Source of the DNA: Halosimplex pelagicum
Lineage (GTDB): Archaea > Halobacteriota > Halobacteria > Halobacteriales > Haloarculaceae
Direction of reading: 5' to 3'
NCBI RefSeq assembly: GCF_013415905.1
Contig: NZ_CP058909.1
Span: 620,001 to 684,000, forward strand
DNA length: 64,000 bases
The translations under genes and the position numbers were made by a program. Position 1 is the first letter of the stretch. Each line of letters starts with the position of its first letter. A model generated the notes under the pieces. The model was not told the origin of the DNA and searched no databases. It saw only the letters and a program-made list of their open reading frames with translations. Positions 52,468-60,800 of this stretch are shown in pieces.

Positions 52468-54267
52468 ATGACCGAGCCCGCCGGCGACGACCCCGGAGTC
52501 GACGGGGAACTGTCGCTCCCGCCCTCCCGCGAGCGCGGCGAGGGGGAGGTCCACGTTCTCGGCACCGCACACGTCTCCGAGCAGAGCGTCGAGGAGGTCG
52601 AGGAGACCATCGCCGAGCGACGGCCGGACGTGGTCGCCGTCGAACTCGACGAGGGGCGGTTCCGCCAGCTGAAAGGCGAGACCCCCGACGACATCGACCC
52701 CGGCGACATGCTCCGGGGCAACACCGTCTTCCAGTTTCTCGCCTACTGGATGCTCTCCTACGTCCAGACCCGCATGGGCAAGAAGCTCGGCGTCGACCCC
52801 GGCGCCGACATGCTGGCCGCCGTCGACGCCGCCGAGGAACACGGTCTCGGCGTCGCGCTCGTCGACCGCGACATCCAGATGACCGTCCAGCGGTTCTGGG
52901 CGAGACTCAGCCCGCTGCGCAAGCTCTCGATGCTCGGCAACCTCACGCTGGCGGTCGGGTCGCCCGTCGCCGTCGGCGCCGGTCTGGGCCTCTCCTTTGG
53001 CCTGTTCGCCGGCTTCGCCGTCGCGACGGTCGGCGCGGGCGCGCTCGGGTTCGCGAGCGCGGACTTCGTCGCCGCCCTCGGCCCCGACACCGTCGCGCTG
53101 GCCGGCGGCCTCGTCGGCGGCGCCATCGGCGGCGTCGTCCTCTGGAGCCTGCTCGAACCGTGGCTGGCCGAGTGGCTCGAACCGCTGCCGGTGCCCAACA
53201 CCACGTACACGCGCGTCGCGGCCGGCGTCCTCGTCGGCTCGGCGGCGGGCGTCGCGATCGCCGCCAGCGGCGGACTCGCGCTCGGCCCGCTCTCGGTGTC
53301 GAGCGACCGGCTGACCGGCCTGGGGGGGTTCGTCCTCCAGACCGGGACGGGCGTCCTCGGCGGCGCCGTCGGCGGTGCCGCCCTCGGCGCGCTCGGGGGC
53401 GCCGTCCTCGCGGCGTTCCTGCCCGAGGAGGAGGACTTGGAGGAGATCGACATCGACGAGCTGACCGACGCGGACGTGGTGACGGCGATGATGGAGGAGT
53501 TCCGCCGGTTCGCCCCGGGCGCCGCCGAGGCGCTCATCGACGAGCGCGACGCCTTCATCGCCCACCGGCTCGTGGCGCTGCGCGAGGCGGGCTACAGCGT
53601 CGTCGCCGTCGTCGGCGCCGGCCACCGCGAGGGGATCGAACGCTACCTCGCGGACCCGGAGAGCCTGCCGCCGATGGAGTCGCTGGTCGGTGAGGCCTCG
53701 GGGACGAGCCTCACGGGCTATCTCTACAAGGCGCTGGGCTACGCGATGACCGTCGGCTTCCTCGTGTTCTTCGCCCTGCTGGCGCTGGGCGGGGCGAGCA
53801 ACGACTTCCTGCTGGAGCTGTTCGTCGCGTGGTTCCTCGTCAACGCGGTGCTCGCGGGCGGGCTGGCGAAGGTCGCGGGCGCGACCTGGCCCAGCGCGCT
53901 CGTCGGCGGCGGCGTCGCCTGGCTCACGAGCGTCAACCCGCTGCTGGCGCCGGGCTGGTTCGCCGGCTACGTCGAGTTGCGCTACGTCGACGTGAACGTC
54001 TCCGACATCGCCCGGCTCAACGAGATCATGGACGACGAGACGGCGCCGGTGAGCGAGATCTTCGCCCGGATGCGCCAGGTCCCGCTGTTCCGGCTGATCC
54101 TGATCGCCGGCCTGACCAACGTCGGGAGCATGATCGCGAGCCTCGTCGTCTTCCCGCTGATCCTGCCGTACATCTCCGCCGACATCGGCGGCGTCAGCGC
54201 CATGGGCGGCCTGCTTCTGGAGGGGGCCCGCGACGGCTGGCGGATCGTCTGGGGTGTCGTCTCGTGA
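52468..54267 (+). CDS. TraB-family membrane protein
   Basis: 599 residues. TraB core motifs: VHVLGTAHVSEQSVEEVEETIAERRPDVVAVELDEGRFRQL (residues about 28-68), ADMLAAVDAAEEHGLGVALVDRDI (about 112-135) and VVAVVGAGHREGIERYL near 390. An insertion of some 150 residues of Gly/Ala-rich helices lies between the two halves, and about five further helices follow, so the protein is polytopic. The TraB/PrgY/GumN fold is a predicted membrane-associated protease or pheromone-shutdown protein; archaeal roles are untested. Its stop overlaps the GTG of the M50 gene, so the two form one unit. Confidence 0.88.
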   Translation: MTEPAGDDPGVDGELSLPPSRERGEGEVHVLGTAHVSEQSVEEVEETIAERRPDVVAVELDEGRFRQLKGETPDDIDPGDMLRGNTVFQFLAYWMLSYVQTRMGKKLGVDPGADMLAAVDAAEEHGLGVALVDRDIQMTVQRFWARLSPLRKLSMLGNLTLAVGSPVAVGAGLGLSFGLFAGFAVATVGAGALGFASADFVAALGPDTVALAGGLVGGAIGGVVLWSLLEPWLAEWLEPLPVPNTTYTRVAAGVLVGSAAGVAIAASGGLALGPLSVSSDRLTGLGGFVLQTGTGVLGGAVGGAALGALGGAVLAAFLPEEEDLEEIDIDELTDADVVTAMMEEFRRFAPGAAEALIDERDAFIAHRLVALREAGYSVVAVVGAGHREGIERYLADPESLPPMESLVGEASGTSLTGYLYKALGYAMTVGFLVFFALLALGGASNDFLLELFVAWFLVNAVLAGGLAKVAGATWPSALVGGGVAWLTSVNPLLAPGWFAGYVELRYVDVNVSDIARLNEIMDDETAPVSEIFARMRQVPLFRLILIAGLTNVGSMIASLVVFPLILPYISADIGGVSAMGGLLLEGARDGWRIVWGVVS

Positions 54268-54962
54268 GCGGCCCCGCCGGCGGTCGAGCCGGACGGAGCG
54301 GCGGTCGCGGCGGTTCCGGTCGGTCCGGCGGCGGCCGCGGCTGGCACGGTATCTCCTTTAGCCGGCGCGAGCTCCGCGATCTCGGGATCGCGTGGCTCGC
54401 GCTCGGCGTCGCCTTCACGCTGTTCATCGACCGGGCGCTCGTCGACCTGGTCGCCCGCGGCGCCCGCCCGCCGGCGGCGCTCGCGCTCGCGCTGGCGGTC
54501 TCGCTGGCGACCGTCGGCGTCGCCTTCCTCCTGCACGAACTCGCCCACAAGGTCGTCGCCGTCCGCTTCGGCCAGGTCGCCGCGTTCAAGGCCGACTACG
54601 GGATGCTCTTCCTGGCCGTGATGTCGGCGCTGGCTGGTTTCCTGTTCGCCGCACCCGGCGCGGTCGTCCACCGCGGCCGCATCACGGCCCGCGAGAACGG
54701 CCTCATCTCGCTGGCCGGTCCGGTCACGAACGTCGGCCTCGCCGCCGTCTTCCTGCCGCTGTTCCTGTTCGGCCCCGGCCTCCTCGGACTTATCGGCGGT
54801 CGCGGCCTCAGCATCAACCTCCTGCTCGCGGGGTTCAACATGATCCCCTACGGCCCGCTGGACGGCCGGAAGGTCCTGCGCTGGAGCAAGCCCGTCTACG
54901 TCGCCGTCGCCGTCCCGACCGTGCTGCTCGCGGTGTACGCCCTGGTCGGCCTCGGGCTCTGA
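54264..54962 (+). CDS. site-2-protease-like (M50) metalloprotease
   Basis: 232 residues from a GTG overlapping the previous stop (GTGA). Zinc motif HELAH in FLLHELAHKVVAVRFG (about residues 92-107) and the second site in FNMIPYGPLDGRKVL (about 193-207), both in membrane helices as expected for intramembrane proteolysis. The first 28 residues are a Gly/Arg/Ser-rich, basic tail (GGRAGRSGGRGGSGRSGGGRG), unusual in a halophile. Overlap with the TraB-like gene suggests coupled synthesis of a membrane proteolysis module. Confidence 0.88.
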   Translation: MSGPAGGRAGRSGGRGGSGRSGGGRGWHGISFSRRELRDLGIAWLALGVAFTLFIDRALVDLVARGARPPAALALALAVSLATVGVAFLLHELAHKVVAVRFGQVAAFKADYGMLFLAVMSALAGFLFAAPGAVVHRGRITARENGLISLAGPVTNVGLAAVFLPLFLFGPGLLGLIGGRGLSINLLLAGFNMIPYGPLDGRKVLRWSKPVYVAVAVPTVLLAVYALVGLGL

Positions 54963-55016
54963 TCCGACGGTCCCACGCCGAACAACCCACTTCCGACTGG
55001 CGACCCAACCGCCGGT

Positions 55017-55424
55017 ATGGCCCAGCCAGTCCCCGACGAGGTCGAGGCGCTGTTGACCGGCGACCCCGTCGCGGCCCACCTCGCGACCTGCGCCGACGGC
55101 CGCCCCCACGCCGCGCCGGTCTGGTTCCGCTACGAACCGGCCGACGGCGACGACCGACCCGTGATCGAGGTGACGACGACCGGCCGGAAGCTCGCCAACG
55201 TCCGCGAGAACCCCCGCGTCGCGCTCTCGATCCAGGAGAGCGACGCCGGTCACCCCGAGTGGACGGTCACCGTCCGCGGGACGGCAACGGTCGTCGACGA
55301 CGAAACCGAGACCGAGCGTGCCAACCGACGGATCAACCGCCGCTACGGCGCCGACCCCGACGACTGGTCGGAGAACACGCTGGTCCGGATCGCCGTCGGC
55401 TCGGCCAGCCACAGGGCGTACTAA
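55017..55424 (+). CDS. pyridoxamine 5'-phosphate oxidase-like flavoprotein
   Basis: 135 residues. Split-barrel fold: PDEVEALLTGDPVAAHLATCADGRPHAAPVWFRYEP, then KLANVRENPRVALSIQES and WTVTVRGTATVVDDETETERANRRINRRYG. Such small members bind FMN or F420 and reduce varied substrates; true PdxH motifs are absent. The stop TAA is three bases before family 2 copy E5. Confidence 0.88.
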   Translation: MAQPVPDEVEALLTGDPVAAHLATCADGRPHAAPVWFRYEPADGDDRPVIEVTTTGRKLANVRENPRVALSIQESDAGHPEWTVTVRGTATVVDDETETERANRRINRRYGADPDDWSENTLVRIAVGSASHRAY

Positions 55425-55426
55425 AC

Positions 55427-55555
55427 CATCTTTTTCGCGGAGGGGTGGGCAAACCGCGCCCACCCCTCCGCCAAAAACATGGGTGAAAAAGCCGCCTTCG
55501 CGGGGCTCCGCCCCGCTTCGGCGGACGAACCGCGCGCCGCAGGCGCGCGGATGCT
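55427..55555 (+). repeat. family 2 structured intergenic element, copy E5
   Basis: The cleanest copy. CCATCTTTTTC, then hairpin 1 with a perfect 14-bp stem GCGGAGGGGTGGGC (55437-55450) / GCCCACCCCTCCGC (55458-55471) and a 7-nt loop. The box CCAAAAACATGGGTGAAAAA follows, then hairpin 2 CCGCC..CGCGGGG / CCCCGC..GGCGG, linker ACGAACC, hairpin 3 CGCGCGCC-GCA-GGCGCGCG (55531-55549) and the end CGGATGCT. Confidence 0.85.
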
Positions 55556-55575
55556 CAGTGCAGTCTGTAGATAAT

Positions 55576-56109
55576 TCAGACGAGACGAAATAGCGCGATA
55601 CACCGTATCCAGTCTGAACCGTCGGGGTTTGGGATGTCGATACCTGCTATGTACGTTCCTGTGTCCACAGTTGCTTCCTCGTCGATGAAATCCACGACTT
55701 CTCCAAAAGTCCACGTGTGCGTTTCACCGGGCGAGAGCGTCAGTTGTCCATTACCAGACGAGCGTGTCTCAATCGGGTTCCATCCAGCGGACGATCTCTT
55801 CAGTATGGACCATTGGTATGGGTTGAACTCCAGTTCGGTCGATGATTTGTTGTGAAGCGTCAGTTCAACCGTTCCTGTTGACGCGTCCACCGTAGTTTGT
55901 GATGGGAGGAGATAGGCGCTCGCAGACCCTGTCTCGACAGTATGTGAGCAGACAGCGGCCCCTGAATACGAATCGTGTGGTGGGCAATCGTACTTGGAGA
56001 GTGGAGTCGGTGTGATGGTGGAAGTCCCCGGCCCCGTTGCATCACTTGAACAACCAGCAAGTCCGGCCATCGATGCACAGGTAGCGACAAGCAACTCCCG
56101 ACGGTTCAT
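55576..56109 (-). CDS. hypothetical secreted lipoprotein, 177 aa
   Basis: From MNRRELLVATCASMAGLAGCSSD: a Tat-like lipoprotein signal with lipobox LAGC and lipidated Cys at residue 20. The mature part has a Cys pair (DCPPHD, AVCSHTV) and a beta-sandwich-like domain (GTVELTLHNKSSTELEFNPYQWSILKRSSAGWNPI...LSPGETHTWTFGEVVDF), as in haloarchaeal immunoglobulin-like lipoproteins. The gene is visibly lower in G+C with less biased codon use than its neighbours and sits next to element E5, suggesting recent acquisition. Function unknown. Confidence 0.75.
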   Translation of the reverse strand: MNRRELLVATCASMAGLAGCSSDATGPGTSTITPTPLSKYDCPPHDSYSGAAVCSHTVETGSASAYLLPSQTTVDASTGTVELTLHNKSSTELEFNPYQWSILKRSSAGWNPIETRSSGNGQLTLSPGETHTWTFGEVVDFIDEEATVDTGTYIAGIDIPNPDGSDWIRCIALFRLV

Positions 56110-56244
56110 ATTCCATCTCTGTCTCGTCTGCACAAATGACTGTGTGAGACGAAAAGGGCTCTTTGAACGATAAGCGCGGAGAACAGAGTACGGCGGAACC
56201 GTCGACCGCGCCCTTTAGGCGGGGGCGGGCCCTCCCGTCGACCG

Positions 56245-57069
56245 ATGGAAGTCACCCTCCTCGGGACCGGCGACACGACGGGGACGCCGACGCCGGGCTG
56301 CGACTGCGAGACCTGTGAGCGCGCCCGCGAACGGGGCGTCGAGCGGTCGCGGTTCTCGGTCCACGTCCGCAACGAGCGGACCGGCGAGTCGCTGCTCGTC
56401 GACACCAGCCCCGACTTCCGCCAGCAGTTCCTCGGTCACGACGTGGCGCTGCCCGACGCCGCGGTGATCACGCACATCCACTTCGACCACCTCGACGGAC
56501 TGGGGCACGCCTACCGCCTGTTCGACCGCCTGCCGGTCCACGCCGCCGACGAACGGGACCCCGAGACCGGCGAGAGCGTCGCCGAGACGGTCCGCCGCCG
56601 CTACGACTACCTCGACCAGGTCGAGGTCGTCCCCGAGACCCCCTTCGAACCGTTCGAGACCTGCGGGTTCGAGGTGACGCTGGTCCCCGTCGACCACCCG
56701 CCGCTCGTCTGCTACGGACTGGCAATCGAGGATCCCGAGACCGGGGCGAAACTGTCGATCTCGGGGGACACGACCTACGGCATCGGCGACGAGTCGCGCG
56801 CGGCCCTCGCCGACCCGGACCTGCTGCTGGCCGACGGCATCGTGACCGCCGACCTGTGCGAACACCACCCCGCGGGCGGCGCCCACTTCGACGACGACGG
56901 CGTCGCCCGTACGTTCGGCACGAAACACATGACCGTCGAGGGCGCGGTCGCGCTGGGCGAGGACCTCGACGCCGAGGAGACGAGGGTGGTCCACGTCTCC
57001 CACTTCCTCGACGCCGACCGAGCGTTCGAGGCGCCGCTGGCCGTCGACGGCGAGCGCTACGACCTGTGA
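56245..57069 (+). CDS. metallo-beta-lactamase-fold hydrolase (PhnP-like)
   Basis: 274 residues. MEVTLLGTGDTTGTPTPGCDCETCERARERG start with an extra Cys3 site (C-x-C-x2-C, residues 19-24), typical of PhnP-type phosphodiesterases and related tRNase Z-like proteins. Zinc motif THIHFDHLDGLGHAY (residues about 74-88), SGDTTYG and KHMTVEGA, with HVSHFLD near the end. Length fits. PhnP cleaves cyclic phosphate esters; the archaeal substrate is untested. Co-directional with the small gene at 57145. Confidence 0.9.
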   Translation: MEVTLLGTGDTTGTPTPGCDCETCERARERGVERSRFSVHVRNERTGESLLVDTSPDFRQQFLGHDVALPDAAVITHIHFDHLDGLGHAYRLFDRLPVHAADERDPETGESVAETVRRRYDYLDQVEVVPETPFEPFETCGFEVTLVPVDHPPLVCYGLAIEDPETGAKLSISGDTTYGIGDESRAALADPDLLLADGIVTADLCEHHPAGGAHFDDDGVARTFGTKHMTVEGAVALGEDLDAEETRVVHVSHFLDADRAFEAPLAVDGERYDL

Positions 57070-57144
57070 GCGGCGAGAGACACCGCGCTCGACCGCGACG
57101 CACATCCCCGGAAGCCCCATACCGGTCGCGCTCGAACCGGGGAT

Positions 57145-57495
57145 ATGAGCAGTCAGGACCGCGCGGACGGGACGACCGAGCACCTCGCCACCCGGGTGGT
57201 GCTGTCCTTCCCGGCCGATATCGGGGAGCACGGGCCCAGCCGGATCCGCTCGGACTACTACAGGAAGTATCTCACCAAGGTTCACGACGCGGCCGCCGAG
57301 GGCGACGAGTGGGACGAGTTCACCGACGTTGGCTGTTGCGGCAGCCGGATGGACGTGCCGCTGGTGGTCGAGGCGGTCGAAGGCGGCTCGCGGATCGACC
57401 TCGACACCGAGATCGAGTACACCGAACGGGAGGCCTGCGGGGTCAACCAGGGGTGGTCGGTCCAGCACGACGAGCCCGAGGCGCTGGACGACTGA
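57145..57495 (+). CDS. conserved haloarchaeal hypothetical protein, 116 aa
   Basis: An acidic, soluble protein. VVLSFPADIGEHGPSRIRSDYYRKYLTKVHDAAAEGDEWDEFTDVGCCGSRMDVPLVVEAVEGGSRIDLDTEIEY contains a Cys pair in GCCGSRMDVPL and another Cys in EACGVNQGW, possible metal ligands. Starts 76 bp after the MBL gene. No named family known to me. Confidence 0.72.
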   Translation: MSSQDRADGTTEHLATRVVLSFPADIGEHGPSRIRSDYYRKYLTKVHDAAAEGDEWDEFTDVGCCGSRMDVPLVVEAVEGGSRIDLDTEIEYTEREACGVNQGWSVQHDEPEALDD

Positions 57496-57660
57496 GCGGC
57501 GGTCCTGGCGGAATCCGCGACCGACCGGGCCGACCCGGTCCGACTGGGCCGGTCCGGCCCGACCGAGCGGACGGCGAGTGACCGTCGACAGCGGCGACGA
57601 GACCGCCCAACACCGGTATCGTTTTGATCGTCGCGGTCCGATCGGTCGTTAGTCCCCTCC

Positions 57661-58941
57661 ATGCCCGCCCGAGTCCGCGCGCTGGGGGTCGTCGCGGTCG
57701 CCCTCTGCTGCGTCCTGGCCGCGATCGGCGCGCTCGCGCTGTCGGTCCCCGGTGCCCCAGCCGACACTCGACAGCGCGAGGCGGCCGACGGCGGCCTCCA
57801 GCGCCTCCACGACGCCGGCGTCACCGGCGAGAACGTCACCGTCGGCGTCGTCGGCGTCACCGGCTTCGACACGGACCATCCGGCGATCGCCGACCGGATC
57901 GCCGAGAGCCGCGCGTTCGGCGGCGGCGCGACCGTCGAGAACGGCGGCCGCAACCACCACGGCACCGCGACCGCCGCCGTCGTCGCGCGGACCGCGCCCG
58001 ACGCCGACCTGCGGCTCGCGACGTTCGACGACACGACGGAGTTCCGGCGGGCGGTGACGTGGCTCGTCACCGCCGACGTGGACGTGATCGTCGCCCCGGT
58101 GTCCTTCTACGGCCGCCCCGGCGACGGCACCTCGACGGTCGCGCGCCTGGGCGAGTGGGCGCGCCGCCAGGGCGTCGTCTTCGTCGCGCCGACCGGCAAC
58201 CTCGCCCGGGGCCACTGGACCGGCCGCTACGACGACCCCAGCGACGGACGCCTGCGCTTCGGCGACACGACCCGCAACTACCTCGCCGGTCGCGGGAGCG
58301 AGACGCGGATCTGGCTCGGCTGGGACCGGAGCCACAGGAACGAGACCTACGTCGCCGAGCTCTACCGGACCGACGACGGCGAGCGCAGCCTGGTCGCCAG
58401 GTCGGCGTCGTTCCCCGGCGACGGCGTCCCCAACGCCCGGATCAACGCCCGCCTCCGGGGCGGCACCTACTACGTCGTCGTCCGGGGGCCGCCCAACGCC
58501 ACGGGCGCCCGCCTCCGGCTATCCTCGCCGACCCACCGCTTCCAGCGGACCCGGCCCGAGGGGAGCGTCGCCGCCCCCGCGACCGGCCGCGGCGTGATCG
58601 GCGTCGGCGCCTACGACCCCGCGGCCGGCCGCGTCGAGCCGTTCAGCTCTAGGGGCCCCACCGCCGACGGCCGCCTCGGCGTCGACGTGGTCGCGCCCGC
58701 TCGACACGAAATCGTGGGGTACGAGGAGCCGCTCGTCGGTTCCTCGGCCGCGACGCCGTACGTCGGCGGCCTCGCCGCGCTCGCCCTCGACGCCGACCCC
58801 GACCGCTCGCCCCGCGAGGTCGAGTTGCGCCTCGAACGGACCGCCCGCGACGTTGGGCCGAACGGTACCGACCCCACGGCCGGCAACGGGCTGGTGGTCC
58901 CCCGCCGCGCCGTCGACCCGCCGGCCAACGCGACCGGGTGA
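57661..58941 (+). CDS. secreted subtilase (S8 serine peptidase)
   Basis: 426 residues. The N-terminal hydrophobic stretch LGVVAVALCCVLAAIGALALSV is a Sec-type signal or anchor. Catalytic Asp lies in VGVVGVTGFDTDHPA (about residue 71), His in NHHGTATAAVVART (about 101) and Ser in VGSSAATPYVGGLAALAL (about 361). A beta-rich insertion of about 130 residues (RYDDPSDGRLRF...RTRPEGS) lies between His and Ser, similar to a P-domain-like insert. The TGV/HGTATA/GSSAATP motifs are slightly divergent, so activity is likely but not certain. Extracellular. Confidence 0.9.
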   Translation: MPARVRALGVVAVALCCVLAAIGALALSVPGAPADTRQREAADGGLQRLHDAGVTGENVTVGVVGVTGFDTDHPAIADRIAESRAFGGGATVENGGRNHHGTATAAVVARTAPDADLRLATFDDTTEFRRAVTWLVTADVDVIVAPVSFYGRPGDGTSTVARLGEWARRQGVVFVAPTGNLARGHWTGRYDDPSDGRLRFGDTTRNYLAGRGSETRIWLGWDRSHRNETYVAELYRTDDGERSLVARSASFPGDGVPNARINARLRGGTYYVVVRGPPNATGARLRLSSPTHRFQRTRPEGSVAAPATGRGVIGVGAYDPAAGRVEPFSSRGPTADGRLGVDVVAPARHEIVGYEEPLVGSSAATPYVGGLAALALDADPDRSPREVELRLERTARDVGPNGTDPTAGNGLVVPRRAVDPPANATG

Positions 58942-59058
58942 GCGCCGACCGTCGACCCGGGACCGAGCGGTGGTGTTCCGTCGCGCTTCCGGCGGACCGA
59001 CCACCGGCGCCCTCCGCGACGCCCACACTTATGGCGGACCGAGAACAACCCACGGGCG

Positions 59059-59319
59059 ATGATCGGATCCGTCCGGCGGTTCCTCGCGGCGATGGCCGAG
59101 GAGGACGCGCGGACCCGGGCGTTTCTGCTCTGGGACGCGAGCAACACCGTCGGCGCCGTCGGCCTGCTCGTCGGCGCGTTCGCCCTGCTGGTCGTGACCG
59201 ACGCGCCCGGCTTCCAGCGCGGAGTCCTGCTCGCCTACATCGCCGTCGCCGTCCTGTGGCTCGTCTCCATCTTCACCATCGGGCCAGTGTACGACCGGTT
59301 CGCCCCGGCCGAGGAGTAG
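59059..59319 (+). CDS. small membrane protein, 86 aa
   Basis: MIGSVRRFLAAMAEEDARTRAFLLWDASNTVGAVGLLVGAFALLVVTDAPGFQRGVLLAYIAVAVLWLVSIFTIGPVYDRFAPAEE: two helices (about residues 27-48 and 54-74) with a cytosolic amphipathic N terminus. No known family. Convergent with the prepilin peptidase gene (about 40 bp apart). Confidence 0.7.
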   Translation: MIGSVRRFLAAMAEEDARTRAFLLWDASNTVGAVGLLVGAFALLVVTDAPGFQRGVLLAYIAVAVLWLVSIFTIGPVYDRFAPAEE

Positions 59320-59359
59320 CGCCCGCGACCCGGGTCAGCGCGGGCGGCGCGCCCGCCGC

Positions 59360-60484
59360 TCACACCAGCAGCGAGACGAGTTCGAAGAACAGGTCGCCGT
59401 AGACGAGGCTGATCACGAGCGCGACGAACATGGGGACGATGAAGGGCATCCCCGGGGAGATCCAAACCACGTCCTCGTCGGCGAGCACGTCCAATCCGTC
59501 CCGCAGCCCCTCGGCGGTCGTCCCGTATGCCGACCCCTCGATGTCGTCGAGGAACGCCTGTGCGCCCCAGGGGTCGTCGTAGTCGGCGTTGGCCCCGTCG
59601 GCGGCCTCGGCGTCGGTCCGGTCGACGGTCTCGGCGTCGGTCTCCGCGCCGGCGTCGTCCCCAGCGGCGTCGTCCGCGCCGGCCCGCTCCCCGCCGTCGG
59701 TGGCCACCTCGCCGTCGGCTCCGCCAGCGAGGTCGCCGCTCTCGGGGATCGAGCCGTCGCCGGGGGGATCAGGGTCGTCGGGGAGACTCGCGGGGTCGCG
59801 GTGGTGGTCGGGGTCGTCGCGGACGGCGGCCAGCGTCGTCCCGCGCCAGCGCAGGTACATCCGCAGGGCGTCGAGGTCGAGCCCGCGGCGGGTGAACCCG
59901 TCGGGCGTCTGGAGGAGCGAGCCGTACTCGTCGGTCGCGTCGGCGGCGCGGATCGGCTTGCCGATGAACATGATCGGCGCGAGGTGTCCCGTCAGGGCGT
60001 TGCGCAGCGTGACGGCGACGGGGTAGGCCGCGCCGACGAGGACGGTGTTCGAGAGGACCGTCAGCGAGAAGACGCCGACGGTCGTCCGGGTCAGCGGCAG
60101 CGCCTCCGTCGGGAGGACGTATATCGGGAACGTCGGGAAGAGGACGGCGAGGACGATCAGCGCCTTCGCGTCGGCGCCGCCGAAGCCGCCGAAGTAGTAG
60201 AACAGGTAGCCGATGGACCCGACCATCCCCAGCGAGAGCGCGACCCGGAGGTAGAACAGTTCGCGCGACTCGACCCAGAAGGGGAGCTCGCCGGTGGCGA
60301 TCCGCTCGATGTCCCAGACCAGCAGCGCGACCCCCAGCAGCGCCAGCGGGAGCCACGTGGCGTTGGGCACCCGACGGGTCCGGACGTCCCGGTAGGCGGC
60401 CCAGCCGAAGACGGGGACGGCCACCAGTCGCAGCAGGTCCGGCGGCGGGCTCTCCGTCAGGACGGTTCCCAGCCAGTCGATCAC
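59360..60484 (-). CDS. A24-family prepilin/preflagellin peptidase
   Basis: 374 residues from a GTG ([15 protein letters not shown]). Aspartyl membrane protease that processes type IV pilins and archaellins. The two catalytic Asp sites are [12 protein letters not shown] (about residue 32) and [16 protein letters not shown] (about 108-123, GxGD-like). About six N-terminal helices, then an acidic, disordered cytosolic insertion of some 130 residues (about 215-340: [20 protein letters not shown] and Glu/Asp/Ala-rich) and a final helix. Such haloarchaeal PibD-like enzymes are known; the loop is long here. The upstream extension is not coding-like. Confidence 0.9.
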   Translation of the reverse strand: MIDWLGTVLTESPPPDLLRLVAVPVFGWAAYRDVRTRRVPNATWLPLALLGVALLVWDIERIATGELPFWVESRELFYLRVALSLGMVGSIGYLFYYFGGFGGADAKALIVLAVLFPTFPIYVLPTEALPLTRTTVGVFSLTVLSNTVLVGAAYPVAVTLRNALTGHLAPIMFIGKPIRAADATDEYGSLLQTPDGFTRRGLDLDALRMYLRWRGTTLAAVRDDPDHHRDPASLPDDPDPPGDGSIPESGDLAGGADGEVATDGGERAGADDAAGDDAGAETDAETVDRTDAEAADGANADYDDPWGAQAFLDDIEGSAYGTTAEGLRDGLDVLADEDVVWISPGMPFIVPMFVALVISLVYGDLFFELVSLLV

Positions 60485-60800
60485 GACCGAACCAGCGCGC
60501 CCGCGGACATTAGTGGTTTCGGCGACGGCGACGGGGTCGGCCGCTGTGGGCGTCCGAGCGCGTGGTCGGTGGGAGCGCTCGGAAACGTCGACCGGTGCGG
60601 TCCACCGCACGTGACATCTGCGTGAAGTACGATACCGAGCCGGACTCGGCCCCGGCCCCACCGCCCGCCCCAGAATTATTTTCTACACCACATAAACAAA
60701 TTATCGAACGACCCCCCAATTATTAGTGTTGAAAAGGGCGTATTGATGCAACCCCAACCAATATATCGTAAGATGCCAATTCCCAGTCGTGGTCTCAAAG
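60485..60800. promoter_or_regulatory. promoter region of the soluble chemoreceptor
   Basis: 316 bp. The last 120 bp are unusually A/T-rich for this genome (AGAATTATTTTCTACACC, CCAATTATTAGTG, CAATATATCG). The TATA box is ATATATC at about 60761-60767, roughly 25 bp before the GTG at 60789 and 35 bp before the ATG at 60801. No gene is seen. Confidence 0.55.

Noticed and set aside
11734..55555. Family 2 elements as ordinary hairpin terminators
   Set aside because: A terminator would need one hairpin and a T tract. These have three hairpins, conserved linear boxes on both sides and defined ends, so simple termination does not explain the whole unit, though the leading T tract may act that way.
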